A DNA stretch of 64,000 bases. It comes from Volvox africanus (lineage: Eukaryota > Chlorophyta > Chlorophyceae > Chlamydomonadales > Volvocaceae). The stretch is taken from the NCBI GenBank assembly GCA_030268105.1, contig BSDZ01000078.1, forward strand, positions 2,593,001 to 2,657,000. Direction: 5' to 3'. Position numbers and translations under genes: made by a program. Under the pieces are notes generated by a model. That model ran no database searches. It saw only the letters and a list, made by a program, of their open reading frames with translations, and was not told the origin of the DNA. Positions 47,034-58,150 of the stretch are shown piece by piece. Each line of letters opens with the position of its first letter. Positions within the stretch are counted from its first letter, which is position 1.

Positions 47034-47787
47034 TTATGGTTTGACAAGATCGGGGAGCTCCTCGTTGTCCGAATCCTCCAATTCTTCCTCAGCTTCCGCG
47101 CCGCCTTCGTCCTCACCGCCGAAGTTGGAGAAGTCCATCCCGCCCAGACCACCCATGCCACCCATACCGCCCATGCCACCGAAACTAGAGAAGTCCATAC
47201 CTGCGAAGCAGTATCGTGCCGCAAAGTTGTCGTTTGGTGACATACGGTTTATAAGGCATGCTACATGCCATTTTAAATATTATGCCCGGCAGGATATCCT
47301 AGTGGTTGTTTCAGAGTTTCGGCGCACACTCGAGGACATGGCCGGAAACACACCGAGAGCAGCAGGCAATCAGTTCCAACGCAAATAACGCCCTTCCCAT
47401 GCAGCGATCCTTACCGCTAAAATCTGCTTCAGGCTTCTCATCCTCCTCGTCCTCGTCCACCCACTTATCCCAGTCGCACTTGATGTGCGTCAGGTGTCGG
47501 CCTGACTCCTTCGTCAAGCGCGGCCAGTGGCCAGACTCTTTTTTCTTGATAATTATGAAGATATTACGAGGTGTAATGCTGATTTTGCTGTCCTCTGATT
47601 TCGAGTCGACAGCCGCGTTGAAGGTAAGATCTAGAGAGTACTCGTTCTGCTCAGTGCCTGCTTTCCCCTTGAACGTAAGCTTCTCGTCCTCAAGATCACA
47701 TGATTGGTCTTTGACGTCCTGGACGTCTATCGTTAGATAAAGCTTATCCGAGCGTTGCGCCCAGAGGACAGTGGGTACCAGCGGCAT
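47034..47787 (-). CDS. HSP90 co-chaperone p23 (Sba1 family)
   Basis: Two exons, 47787-47415 and 47200-47034, join in phase to give 179 residues, the usual length for p23. The CS domain starts VPTVLWAQRSDKLYLTIDVQ and includes SLDLTFNAAVDSKSEDSKIS, IIKKKESGHWPRLTKE and the family signature HIKCDWDKWVDEDEED. The second exon encodes MDFSSFGG, a GGMGGMGG repeat and an acidic tail EEELEDSDNEELPDL. p23 binds the ATP-closed state of HSP90 in cytosol and nucleus and slows its ATPase. The glycine-methionine repeat is typical of plant and algal p23. Its upstream flank is tandemly duplicated starting 69 bp before the start codon. Confidence 0.95.
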
Positions 47788-47855
47788 AGTCGAAGAGTTA
47801 TGTAGACGAAGTTTTCCAAGTATGAGGGCTTGGCTTGGACTATTTGTGCGATCTT

Positions 47856-48471
47856 TGGCGGGAATGAGCTCTGAGTGTGTATCACGGATTTTGTCGCGCC
47901 TTCAAGTGTCCAGAAGGGCCGCGCAATCCGTACAACAGCTAACTTTTGCTTCGTTTTTAATTATGACAATGCCACATCACACCACACTTCAATTTCAAGA
48001 TCAGTCCATGAATTAAATTAGCGACCTGTCCACAAGCGACATTTCAAGATGCCGGAGATAATGCATAGTATCGCGCTAGCGCTCGCCACCAACAGGCCTA
48101 CTTATTTGCTCCACTAGGCGCACTGCTTGCCTGCATACTAGTATTTGTATGCATGGATGACGGGATGGCGGGAATGAGCTCTGAGTGTGTATCACGGATT
48201 TTGTCGCGCCTTCAAGTGTCCAGAAGGGCCGCGCAATCCGTACAACAGCTAACTTTTGCTTCGTTTTTAATTATGACAATGCCACATCACACCACACTTC
48301 AATTTCAAGATCAGTCCATGAATTAAATTAGCGACCTGTCCACAAGCGACATTTCAAGATGCCGGAGATAATGCATAGTATCGCGCTAGCGCTCGCCACC
48401 AACAGGCCTACTTATTTGCTCCACTAGGCGCACTGCTTGCCTGCATACTAGTATTTGTATGCATGGATGAC
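47856..48471. repeat. 306-bp tandem duplication upstream of p23
   Basis: 47856-48161 and 48166-48471 read identically as far as I compared them, with a four-base junction GGGA. The unit contains no long conserved frame. It lies between the p23 start (47787) and the 3' end of SNU23. The lack of divergence indicates a very recent event or an assembly duplication. Confidence 0.93.
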
Positions 48472-48674
48472 ATCGATGGAACAAAAGACAGAACCACCAT
48501 CCAGGAAACGGCGTGTATAGCAACCGGGAAGCTGTCCCAAGTACACGTTCCTTCCCGAAAGGCGATAACGTTGTCAGTCAATCAACTTCTTCCCAGTCTG
48601 CCATCTGTACAGACTCGGTTTACGGAACTTGCAGCGAAGTATGTGTGCAAAGTGTTCAAACGATATCCATCCAC

Positions 48675-48679
48675 TTACA
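48675..48679 (-). terminator. TGTAA polyadenylation signal for SNU23
   Basis: TGTAA on the minus strand, about 215 bp after the SNU23 stop codon. Confidence 0.5.
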
Positions 48680-48890
48680 TAAACACCTTTCCCGCCGGAA
48701 TTAGGATAAGGGCGTACACTGAACCCCGACAGCATTCAAGCAGTTGTGTAAGGTTCAGCAACAATGCCGCGTGCATTATCATATGTATCGTTGCACAACA
48801 CAGCTACCCTGACTCCCTACAGCCAAGGATGCAATCCACACAAGCGCACAATCAGCATGACAAAAGCCAAGACTCCAGGCTCGGTCTTCT

Positions 48891-49595
48891 TTACTTCTTG
48901 CTGGTCCCAAACCCCCCAAAGCCCATCAATGCCATCATGTCTGGATCCACATCGCCACCATCCGCGTCCCCTGCCCCATTTCCCGCTCCTGCACCCCCAG
49001 CTGCTGCCTCTGCTGCTTTCCGCCGCTTCTTTTCCCGCTTCTCCTCCCGCTCCTTGGCCTCCGCGCTGGCTGCCGCGTCAAATCCATCGGGAACGTAGTC
49101 CTCCGGTGGGGGACTCTTGCGGCTTTTGAGCTCATCGAACTTGTTCTTGACCTGCTCCAGAGAGGACTTCTCCACGCGCATACTCATCCCCAAAGCGCGA
49201 TTGTGCCACTTGCCATTAATGTGATCCAAGTAGCTCTGGGAGTCGCGCAACACACAGTTGCAGACATTGCAGAACCAACCGGCCTGCTGGTTCAAGGGTG
49301 TGTTGAAGCCAACCACTTGTGTTTTGCCGAGACGCGACGTTAAGTCGATTTGGTAGTCACGCTGCCGCAGCTGCGACCGCTCCACAATCAGGCCCTGGTG
49401 CAGCGGATCGCGCTCAAGGCGTTTGCGTCTTCGAATTTCAGCTGCCGTCTCCTCACGATCCTCATCATCCCCGTCTTTTGCTTTGGCAGCTTTTTCCTTC
49501 TCCTCTGCTTTCTGGCGGTATTCTTCCCTGTCCCATGTGCGACGTGCTGTGTTGTCAACACCCGCCGCCCGTTTGGGAGCAAGAAGCTTGCTCAT
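48891..49595 (-). CDS. SNU23: U4/U6.U5 tri-snRNP protein SNU23 (ZMAT2)
   Basis: A single uninterrupted frame of 234 residues, unusual here because neighbours are intron-rich. It starts after a plausible ATG with RRTWDREEYRQKAEEKEK and has LGKTQVVGFNTPLNQQAGWF, then the matrin-type C2H2 zinc finger CNVCNCVLRDSQSYLDHING and KWHNRALGMSMRVEKSSLEQ, then KFDELKSRK and a lysine-rich helix. These are near-identical to human ZMAT2. The protein is a nuclear spliceosome component needed for B-complex activation. The tail (after about residue 190) is Ala/Gly-rich and ends in MMALMGFGGFGTSKK, as in plants. It is divergent from MPS1, 839 bp between starts. Confidence 0.96.
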   Translation of the reverse strand: MSKLLAPKRAAGVDNTARRTWDREEYRQKAEEKEKAAKAKDGDDEDREETAAEIRRRKRLERDPLHQGLIVERSQLRQRDYQIDLTSRLGKTQVVGFNTPLNQQAGWFCNVCNCVLRDSQSYLDHINGKWHNRALGMSMRVEKSSLEQVKNKFDELKSRKSPPPEDYVPDGFDAAASAEAKEREEKREKKRRKAAEAAAGGAGAGNGAGDADGGDVDPDMMALMGFGGFGTSKK

Positions 49596-50434
49596 GGCAG
49601 GGCCTGGGTTCCAAGGCTGCCGTGCTCTGGAGAACGTGTCTCAGGGCAACGCTTTTCCCTACGCAACCAACGGTTGGCTCCGCTGACTCGGCTTTCGCGT
49701 CCTAACCAACAAAGCTAACACTTCGACTGCTATATGCGTCGAGAGCCTTAATCTTGAAGCGGCCGACTGAGCGCTCGTAGCCCGTGCCCTCAGCCTGAAC
49801 TGACTGGTAAGCTTGTTGAGTTCAACTCCTAGTTTCAACGCTGCAGGCTATGTCTCCACGCGCTGGACACCTGAAGCGTTAGACGTTAACTTGGCAACAC
49901 AGCCAGCAATACGCACAAGCGAGACCTAACCAACAAAAAAATAGCTAATTAGACGTCTATTGCTGAAGAAATTGGCGCTTGCGTCAAGGCCTTGCAGGGC
50001 ATAAAAGCTCGCAATGAAAGATGATAACCGGAAGCAAATAGCGCTCAAGCGTAAATACTAAATAATGGGAACACAAGCGTGCATTTTCGGAGGGTCATAT
50101 GGCCTTTGTGTGTTGTCTGAAATTTCGTCCCACGGCACCCAAAGTGCCGAATCCAATTGACCCATGAACAAAGTTGGCTATGGGGACATACGTAAGCTCA
50201 TACATTTCATAATATTGTATTTTACTTGCCTCCTATGCATTAGAAACTCGTATGCTGCAGGGCTTTACGGGCATTCCGCTGACAGCCAGTGAACCGTGGG
50301 CGCACTGTAATGCCCGAAACTACTCGCACATCACACACATGGCCTGCTGTTACGCCTGAAACCTGAATTGAGGCTTGACCTCAGGGTACCAGCTGGGTTC
50401 CGAGTTCTTTTAGGGGTTGCCGTTGCTTAACACA
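49596..50434. promoter_or_regulatory. Divergent intergenic region (SNU23 / MPS1)
   Basis: The 839 bp between the two start codons have no supported gene. Both promoters must lie here. No named element was recognised. Confidence 0.4.
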
Positions 50435-53400
50435 ATGGACGCTGAAAGGGCTACGGAAAATCTTTCCTGGGCTCTCCATCTGCAACGTTACCTGGATGCA
50501 AACAGCCCAGGCGATTCTGCGTCAGAGGCTGAACGGAAGAAGCTAATTGACCATCTTCAGGCGAACCCCTGCTCAGCATCAGCATGGGCGCAGTTTTTAA
50601 TGCATGAAGAGGCTAATCTATCTTTAGTTTCCACGAGCCACACAACAAAAAGCAACTCTGGGCTGCGTACTCTATTTCGGTGCGCAACCGAGCTAGTGCC
50701 AATTCAGCACGGCCAAGCTTCGGAAGGCTACACATATCTGTGGATCGGCCATGCCCGCCACATCTGGTGAGTCTGGAGAAAATAAAAATGGGACTATGGG
50801 AAAGCGTGGCAGCTGAGTAATTCTGCCTCATTTACTTGTGTGTCGCAGGTATCGGCATCAGGATGAGGGGCGGGATGTGTTCAAGGCTATAAAAAATCGA
50901 CAGTATCCGCATAAGGGTGCGCTAGTGTACCACGAATGGGCGCTGCTGGAGTACGAAGCCGGCAACACCAGCAAGGCCCTCTCTGTACTGGAGAAGGGTA
51001 TTAAAGATGGCGCAGAGCCTCGCAGGTCCCCGAGGGATGGACGGGGATTGGGGATTTAGTTTGAATGTATCGTCAGTGGAAGCGTCAGCTGTCGTTCGTG
51101 TTTTGTGTTGGGCAGGCAGCTAGTTGTTCAATTTAGGCACGTGCTGTTACCGTACAGCATGCATGGGGTTCTGATGTTGCATCCGTCCAACTGTCCTGCT
51201 CTGCAGTATGTTGGAGATTCTCTTGATTCGATGGAAATCGTCGCTGGGTGTTGGAAACGCTTCAGGCGTTCATGGTAGTGAGCCAATGACTGCTGTACAG
51301 GAGCGGAAGGTGCACTTCCGGGACGTCTCCCCAGCAGCCTTTGCTGCGACCAGCCTGACAGGTAGGAATACGTAGGGCTTCGATGACCTTAGCACGTTCC
51401 GTGAGATTATATAAGTCTGCTGTAGTCAATCCATATCAGGGCTAAGGGCTAATGGGCTAAGTTGACGTCCGGGTTTTGCTCTTGCGCTACCTGATTTGGG
51501 ATGGGGCTTCAAGAATGAAGAAACCAACTATTGCCTTCATCTTTGCAGATGGTGCAGCATCCTTCCGGCGCATTGCACCGTCAACGCCAGGCACCCAACT
51601 CAAGATTCACGACCCCGTCTATTCGGCGACCTGCAGTTCTGGGGGCAGCAGCTCGGTCAGTAAGTCCAGCACCACGATGCTCCCCGGGGACCTCAGCCTC
51701 GGTCTTTCAACCCATCAGCACACGGGCAGTGTGCGCACCAAAAGCCAGGCATCATACCAGTGCCAGCCGTACGAAGACGACACTATAAACTGTAAATCCG
51801 GGGAAGAAACTAGGATCCAGGGCTCGCTTGGTGCAACTTCGCGCGGTGGGAATGGCAACAGCGGTAATACTAGCACTGTTACGATGCCTGCGGGTATTAG
51901 TTCTACCTTGAACCTGGCAGCGGGTGCGGCCGCTGTTGCAGCTCTGGGCAGCGGCGCTTCGAGTGGGAACACCATGACGGGGAGCAGCACAAAGAATGTC
52001 AGCCTCGTGCTCCGGCGATTCGGCTTTAAGAGCAAAGCAGTACGGGTCAGCAACGAAGAGAAGTCTGAAGCCAGCCCTACGGTGACTCAAGTTGCTTCAC
52101 CTGTCATGCGGGCAGGTAGCACAGCGCCCATACGCAACGGTTGCTCAACAGAGGGTCCCATCATTCAACAATCGGCCGGGATCGGTCAGCTAGCAGAAGC
52201 GTGCACGACCAGCGGTTCGGCACGTGGCGCGTTGACAGCGCCGAAGCCCTCCGCTTCTACAGAGACCCAGGGTTCGGATGACTCGGATGGGTCAGCGACA
52301 AGAAAGCGACGGGCTGCAGCTGACGCCGCAATTTCTCCCGCGCGCCTCGTAGCATCCGTCGTGCTGCAAGAGGTAGGCATGAAGCGCCGGCAGTCCCCGA
52401 ACATGGGGGTCCCCGTTTGTGCCCCTTCAGCCTCAGGAGCCCTGCTGGCAACGCGCGGCGAGGAAGCTGCATTCGGTCAAAGCGGCAGCCATTCTGCGCG
52501 TGAGTCAAACAGGCAACATAATGAGTGCCCGGATGACATCAGGAACAGCTCCATGAGCCCACGAGGGCCACGCGAGCGATTGTCGTTGCATGACCCAGGG
52601 CCGAGCAACCCTGCCGTAAACGTGGCGGCTGTTGGGACGTTTCGTAGCACCGGCAGCTTCAGTGGGTGGCAGGTATTGCAGCCCCAAGCCCATCTCCCTG
52701 CGCAGTCCCTGGCTGTGCCACAGCGCGAAATCGTCATGGACGCGTGTCTGGTCGCCCATTCATTTGACGGTGCTGGGCAAGTTGGCGGGCCATTACAAGG
52801 GAGGAGCTTCAGCAGCACGCCGGCTGGCCAGGCACGGGGCGCGGGGGTCCGTGGGGCGTCGTGTTCAGACGAAAATGTGGTTCCCATGGACATGGGGGTC
52901 GGAGTGCCGCCCACGGGCCCAGCACCCACGGTTATGGATGAAAATCAGGCCCCCATTCCTGATGTTGTGAAGGTCGCCAAATCAGCGTCACCTGCCATCT
53001 TCAGTGGCCCCCTGGCGCTGCAGCATCAACCATCGGACAACCGTGAACCTCTAAGGTATGGCCTGCGAGTGAAATTGCGGCGTGTGCTGGCTGAAACGCT
53101 AAGGACTGTTGTCGGGGCAAAGCTGCGCGTGGCTGGAAAAGTAGCTGCGTGCGCTAGCATGCCGTATCCATTTGGTTCTAGACGAGGTGCGGAACGCGCG
53201 ACCCTAAATCCCGTCCCGCCTAGATGTGCACATGCCTCTGTTTCGGCTTGCAATAGGCCAGAGGTGTCTTGTATTTTTGTTTGCAGGCCCGTAAGCTATG
53301 CAGCTACGAAGTCGGGTGCCCCATCGCAAGCATCTGTCGCGCCTGCGCAGCCGCAGCCGCCCATGCAGCCGCCGGCGGCGCCCGTTCCCCAGCCGCAGCT

Positions 53401-56400
53401 GCAGCCGCAACAGCCGGCAGGCAACTGGCCGGAAAGACTTGAACAACGACAGGTTCGGCCCATAGAGAACGAAACGTACGTATATGTGCACGGCATCCGG
53501 TACCAGAAGCTGGATCTAGCTGGCAAGGGCGGCAGCAGCAAAGTCTACAAGGTACGCAGAGGATTATTTCATGCTGATATCCCTATGCCCTTCAAGAGTG
53601 CGCATCCCACGTGAAGGCTTACTTATAGCCCGGAGGCCAAAACCCGATAGGTTTTAGCAGCGTCGGTTAGTAACGGGCACGTCTACGGTGCGCCCTGCCA
53701 AGGACCTCACGGCGATGACCGCTTACAGCTGATCATTGTGGCGCTGTTTTGATCCTCAGGTACTGGGCCTGAATCGCGTCATCTATGCGTTGAAGCGGGT
53801 GCGATTTCAAAACAAGGACAGCGAGGTAAGAACTTGTGGCAATACGGGGGACATGGGTGGGTTGTGCGCGGATAGCATGGAGAAGCGCGCTTGTTGGAAT
53901 GCTGTTTGTATATGCTCCGTTGCATGTATGTGCCCCAGTCGCCAAATTAAAAATGCGCCCTGACAGCTGAAAGGTTCACACGCAACTTCACGCACATGCA
54001 TCAACCCAGCGTTGGCGATTGAAACATTCCCGCCGTGTATGGCCTGGTATTGCTGTTTTGTTGCCACAAATGTAGGCGGTCAAGGGGTTTGTCGAGGAGA
54101 TAACACTCCTCCGCCAGCTGCGTGGCAAGTCAAACATTATCCAGCTCATCGACTCACAGGTTGGTATATAGATGATGTGACCTGTCTTAGGTGATGTTGC
54201 ACTCACTCTTGCCTTTTTGTGTATTGCTAAACATAGGAAAAGCAATCCCATTCTTTTCAACGGGCCGTGTACAAACACGGCCTCCCTCGAATAGTTAGGG
54301 GCCAAGCTACTGGTCTTACCCATGCCTGCGTACTGCATCAAAACGGTCGCGGTATGGTTGCAGGTGTTCTATGGTGAAGGGTCAAGTGGTGTGGGCTTCG
54401 TGTACATGGTTCTCGAGTACGGGGACATTGACCTGGCGAAGCTCCTTTACAGTCATGAGGAGGCGCGCCGTCGTGCGAACGGCATCGCTGAACAGAGAGA
54501 CGACAGCTCCCCAGGAAGCGCCGACGAGGAAGGGGATGGGAGCACCTGTCAGGAAATTGATGCAAACTTCATCCGCCTCTATTGGCAGCAAATGCTGCGG
54601 GCGGTTAAGTGTATTCACGATGCCCGAATCGTGCACGCGGATCTCAAACCTGCCAACTTCATGCTGGTCCAGGGCCAGCTGAAGCTAATCGACTTTGGAA
54701 TTGCTAAGGCGATTCAGGGCGACACGACATCCATCAACCGGGAATCGCAGGTGAGTGAGCCAGCCCTTAGCGCGTCGGTCGGGACATTCCGCACCTGAAA
54801 TTCCTCCAGAGCTAACGAGTACGTAGCGCCTGGACGCCCTACAAGGGCTGGTTAAGCTTCAGCTGTGTGAAATTTATACATCTGCTTGGCCTGACACTGG
54901 CCGTGGCAGCTACCCATGCCCAGCTGCGTGCCTGTGTCCTTCCACTCGTGTGATAGCTGCCGTGTGCTCATGCTCCTGTGCAACCATTGACTCCCAACCT
55001 GAACGATTAGGAGTACGCTTCTTGCAGGTCGGCACGTTGAACTACATGTCCCCGGAGGCTATACAAGGCGGCAGCCAGAACCCCTTGGGAGGCCCGCCGC
55101 TCAAGGTTGGCCGACCGTCCGATGTGTGGAGCCTCGGCTGTATCCTCTACCAGATGTAGGTCCCGGAGGGGCGCGTGGTGAAGCAAGTAGTAGGAGCGGG
55201 AGGGTCGCTTTAAGGCCGCCTGCGGAGACGCATTTATGGAGGCGCAATTCCTTGCGGAAACGTGTGCGCCTACTGCCTGTCGCCTCGTGTGCCATTACGC
55301 CGCCAAACGCCTTGCTTCTTCCTACCCTCCTCCGCCCTGCAGGATCTACGGTCGCACGCCCTTCGCCGACCTGTCCTTCATCCCCAAGATGAACGCCATC
55401 TGCAACCCAGACTTCCAGGTGCCCATGCCCGACTGCGGCGAGCCTGACGCTGTGGACTGCATCCGCAGGTGCGGTTAGGAAGAGACAGCTGGTTTGGGGA
55501 GGATAAATAACGTTGCTCAGATCATTCCTCTACGTTGTGCTGTGCAGGTGCTTGGACAGGAATCCTAAGACCCGGATTTCGCTCCAGGAGCTGCTGGATC
55601 ATCCATTTTTGCATCCCAATCGCCGCAAGCATCAGCCCTCCCAGCCAGCGGAACAGGCTCCCTCTGTCCCAAGCGGCAGCGCGTCCGGAATGGGAAGCTT
55701 GACAGAGGAGCAAATCAAGGCCATTCTGCAGGTGAGCCTGAGCGCCGCAGCACCCAGTTCGCTTGAATAAACGTGATTGAGCCGTATGCCTTTGTGCATT
55801 ACGCATGCATGTTGATAGGTTGCCTTAGGTCGCAGCCTTGAGAGTCTTAAGAACCTGACTCCCACGTCGTTCGGTATGGTACAGTTGGGTGTTGGCGGTG
55901 GAGACTCTGCGGACCTGGACTCCATCGCACGACGCGTCATGCTACAGCTCAGTGGCGGCGATGGCGCCGTGGGCCTAGACACGGGCACGATAGTCGCGTC
56001 AGCTGCGGCACAAGGGGTGCCTTGCATCGCTGGTCCATCGGCAGCCGCGGAGGGGCCGCAGGCGGCACCAGCACCGCAGCCGCAGCCGCAGCCGCCGCTT
56101 ATCCATGGGAAATTATCGCGGGGGCCCCCGCCACCAGCGCCGCCGCCGCCGCCACCGCCGCCGCCACCGCCTGGTCCTCCGCCAGCAGGCGTCCGTCTGG
56201 ATGGTTCTGCCGTACATTCTGCAAAACTGCAGCGCCCAGCGCAACCAATACCCCTAGCATCGGCATCGCGGAGCGCCAGCGCCCTTGGCAGCGTGGCTGA
56301 CATCGCAGCCATGGCAGCGGCTGCTGCAGCAAAACGGTAAGCCCATGCTTCAACGTCCCAAAACAAACTAGGCGTATGGGAGACAGCAATTTATGTGGAT

Positions 56401-56917
56401 TGCGATGTAGGCCTGCGTGTAGACCCCTTACGTCACTCAGGAGTTTGTGACGTCTTCCCCTGCCCTCTATTCCCCTTTCTTCTGCCGCAGCGCAATGAAA
56501 CCGCCGGAAGACTCGCAGGAGAAGGCCAAGCCCGTAGCGCCGACGCGACCGGCCACGTTGGCCAGCTGCCCGCCACCAGGTGGCAATAATGGCCTGCTAC
56601 CGCTTGCCGGTGCAGACCTGCAGGCTGCCATCTTGCAGCGTCGAGCGCAGCTCCGTCCAGTGCAGGATCAACATGTCCAAAACGTACAACCGCAAAGTGG
56701 ATCTGGGAACGCGGCAGAAGCTGGCGGCGTGGTGCAGGCTGGTAACCAAACCGGCGGCCGACAGCAGCCGACAGCTACAGGGGAGGTCGAGAGCGGGCTG
56801 GAGGCTGTGCTGAGGCGAGGCCTGGAACGCTTCCATTTTCGCGACAGCGGGGGCGACACACACGGGAACACGGAATTCATACAGGCAGCAATGAAGGCCG
56901 CACGTAGGGAGGGGTGA
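50435..56917 (+). CDS. MPS1: Spindle-checkpoint kinase MPS1/TTK with C-terminal extension
   Basis: Thirteen exons join in phase: 50435-50766, 50849-51025, 51207-51361, 51549-53055, 53287-53551, 53760-53825, 54076-54159, 54364-54750, 55028-55155, 55343-55468, 55548-55731, 55819-56336, 56491-56917; about 1451 residues. The N-terminal TPR-like region has [20 protein letters not shown] and [20 protein letters not shown], as in human TTK. A long disordered region follows. The kinase (about 790-1130) has YALKRVRF (Lys824), [13 protein letters not shown] (Asp955), [11 protein letters not shown] (DFG 972-974), the MPS1-specific activation loop [20 protein letters not shown], and [17 protein letters not shown] phosphorylates KNL1 at unattached kinetochores. 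Family helices after the kinase ([12 protein letters not shown]) are followed by about 300 residues with a polyproline run near 1240-1260 and a short WH2-like helix near 1351. Start is the ATG at 50435. Confidence 0.92.
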
Positions 56918-58150
56918 CCGGTCGCATATACAGCAGCGGAGAAATGAATGTGGCTATTGTCACCACCGGTATACTGATGAAGGCCTTACGTACGAGGCGG
57001 GTGGCATCCTATGAGAGTCGTCTCTGCTCATGGCATGTTATTGAACCGCACCTTATGGGTGCGGGCAAGCGATATATTGATATCGCCGCACTGAGCGGGT
57101 TACAATGGGATACGATGCAGTCGGAGTGTTAAGCTTGGCATGTGGCTAGTGCGTTAGCACGTAGGCCTACAAATAACGCCATGAGGTACGATAGCTGGAA
57201 AGTAGGCTGGCGGGGGCAGCGTGCGACTCGCGCTTGGGAGTGAAAACGGTCTGCCTAGGTTTGATTCTCCCTCCATCATCAATGTATGTTACAATTTATA
57301 TCTTGGCCAGGTATGATGCATAATGTGCTGAGCCCGGTCCGTTGGAAGTTCATGAGCGTTTACAGCTGTGTGCCCGACCGTGGGGGTGATATGTCTCATG
57401 CTGTGTGTTCCACGCGCCGATGCCTTACAAAGGTCACGCTCGCTGAACCGTGCAAGTGGATGAGTGTGCCATTTCGGGACAGTGAATGCGGCTGTGAAGG
57501 GCACCGGCGCGGCTTCTTGGCTCATTTGTGGCCATTTCTGGCAATTGAGGCACTTAGGCTTTCGGAACACTGATGGAGCGTTAGGGGCCAGTATTTTAGA
57601 AGACTTTGAAATTGAGCTGCGCAAGCGTTGACTTACGATGGTTTCTTCCTTGAGTGCAAACCCATACATGTCCACCACAAGCAATCGCTCATCTCCCACA
57701 TGTACAGAAATCCCATATCTAGTGAACCATGAAACCGCGCAAAGTGTCACATTTTTGAAGAGCAGGCCTCTGGGGTTCAGGTTTCATGGCATCTGGCCGA
57801 AAGGCTGGTTGGCCCATGGGCTGAAAAATGTATATCGTCTGCAGTGACCATGACGGTCAGAGTATACATAAACTGTATGCATGGTGCTGGGGATAAGTTG
57901 CTAGATATATATGATGAGCTAGATATCGCTGGCGGCTATGGACGGAGGATTGCCAATTCCTCGATTACCCTTCCGTTTCTTTGAAGCAAAGTGTGCTAGG
58001 CCCGAGCTGAAGCTAACCCCGATGCTGCCTCCCGTGCAACCCTCTTCCAACTACTGGTGGTCCTCTGCCCCTCCTTAATACGACAAACAATAGAGAGGAC
58101 CACACTTTGGAGAAAGCCTTTTCTCCTTGGCACAATACCTGAACAAATCA
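56918..58150. other. Intergenic stretch, nothing recognised
   Basis: Between the convergent 3' ends of MPS1 and the unidentified gene I see only short frames without known motifs and no tRNA-like fold. A minus-strand TGTAA lies at about 57289-57293 and may serve the unidentified gene, although it is 860 bp from its stop. Confidence 0.4.

Noticed and set aside
50417..50434. An earlier start for MPS1.
   Set aside because: The codon is TTG; the first ATG in frame is at 50435.
51275..51300. A short intron in the MPS1 TPR region suggested by a GTAGTG donor and a TACAG acceptor.
   Set aside because: Splicing it out breaks the frame, while reading through keeps a continuous frame to the donor at 51361.
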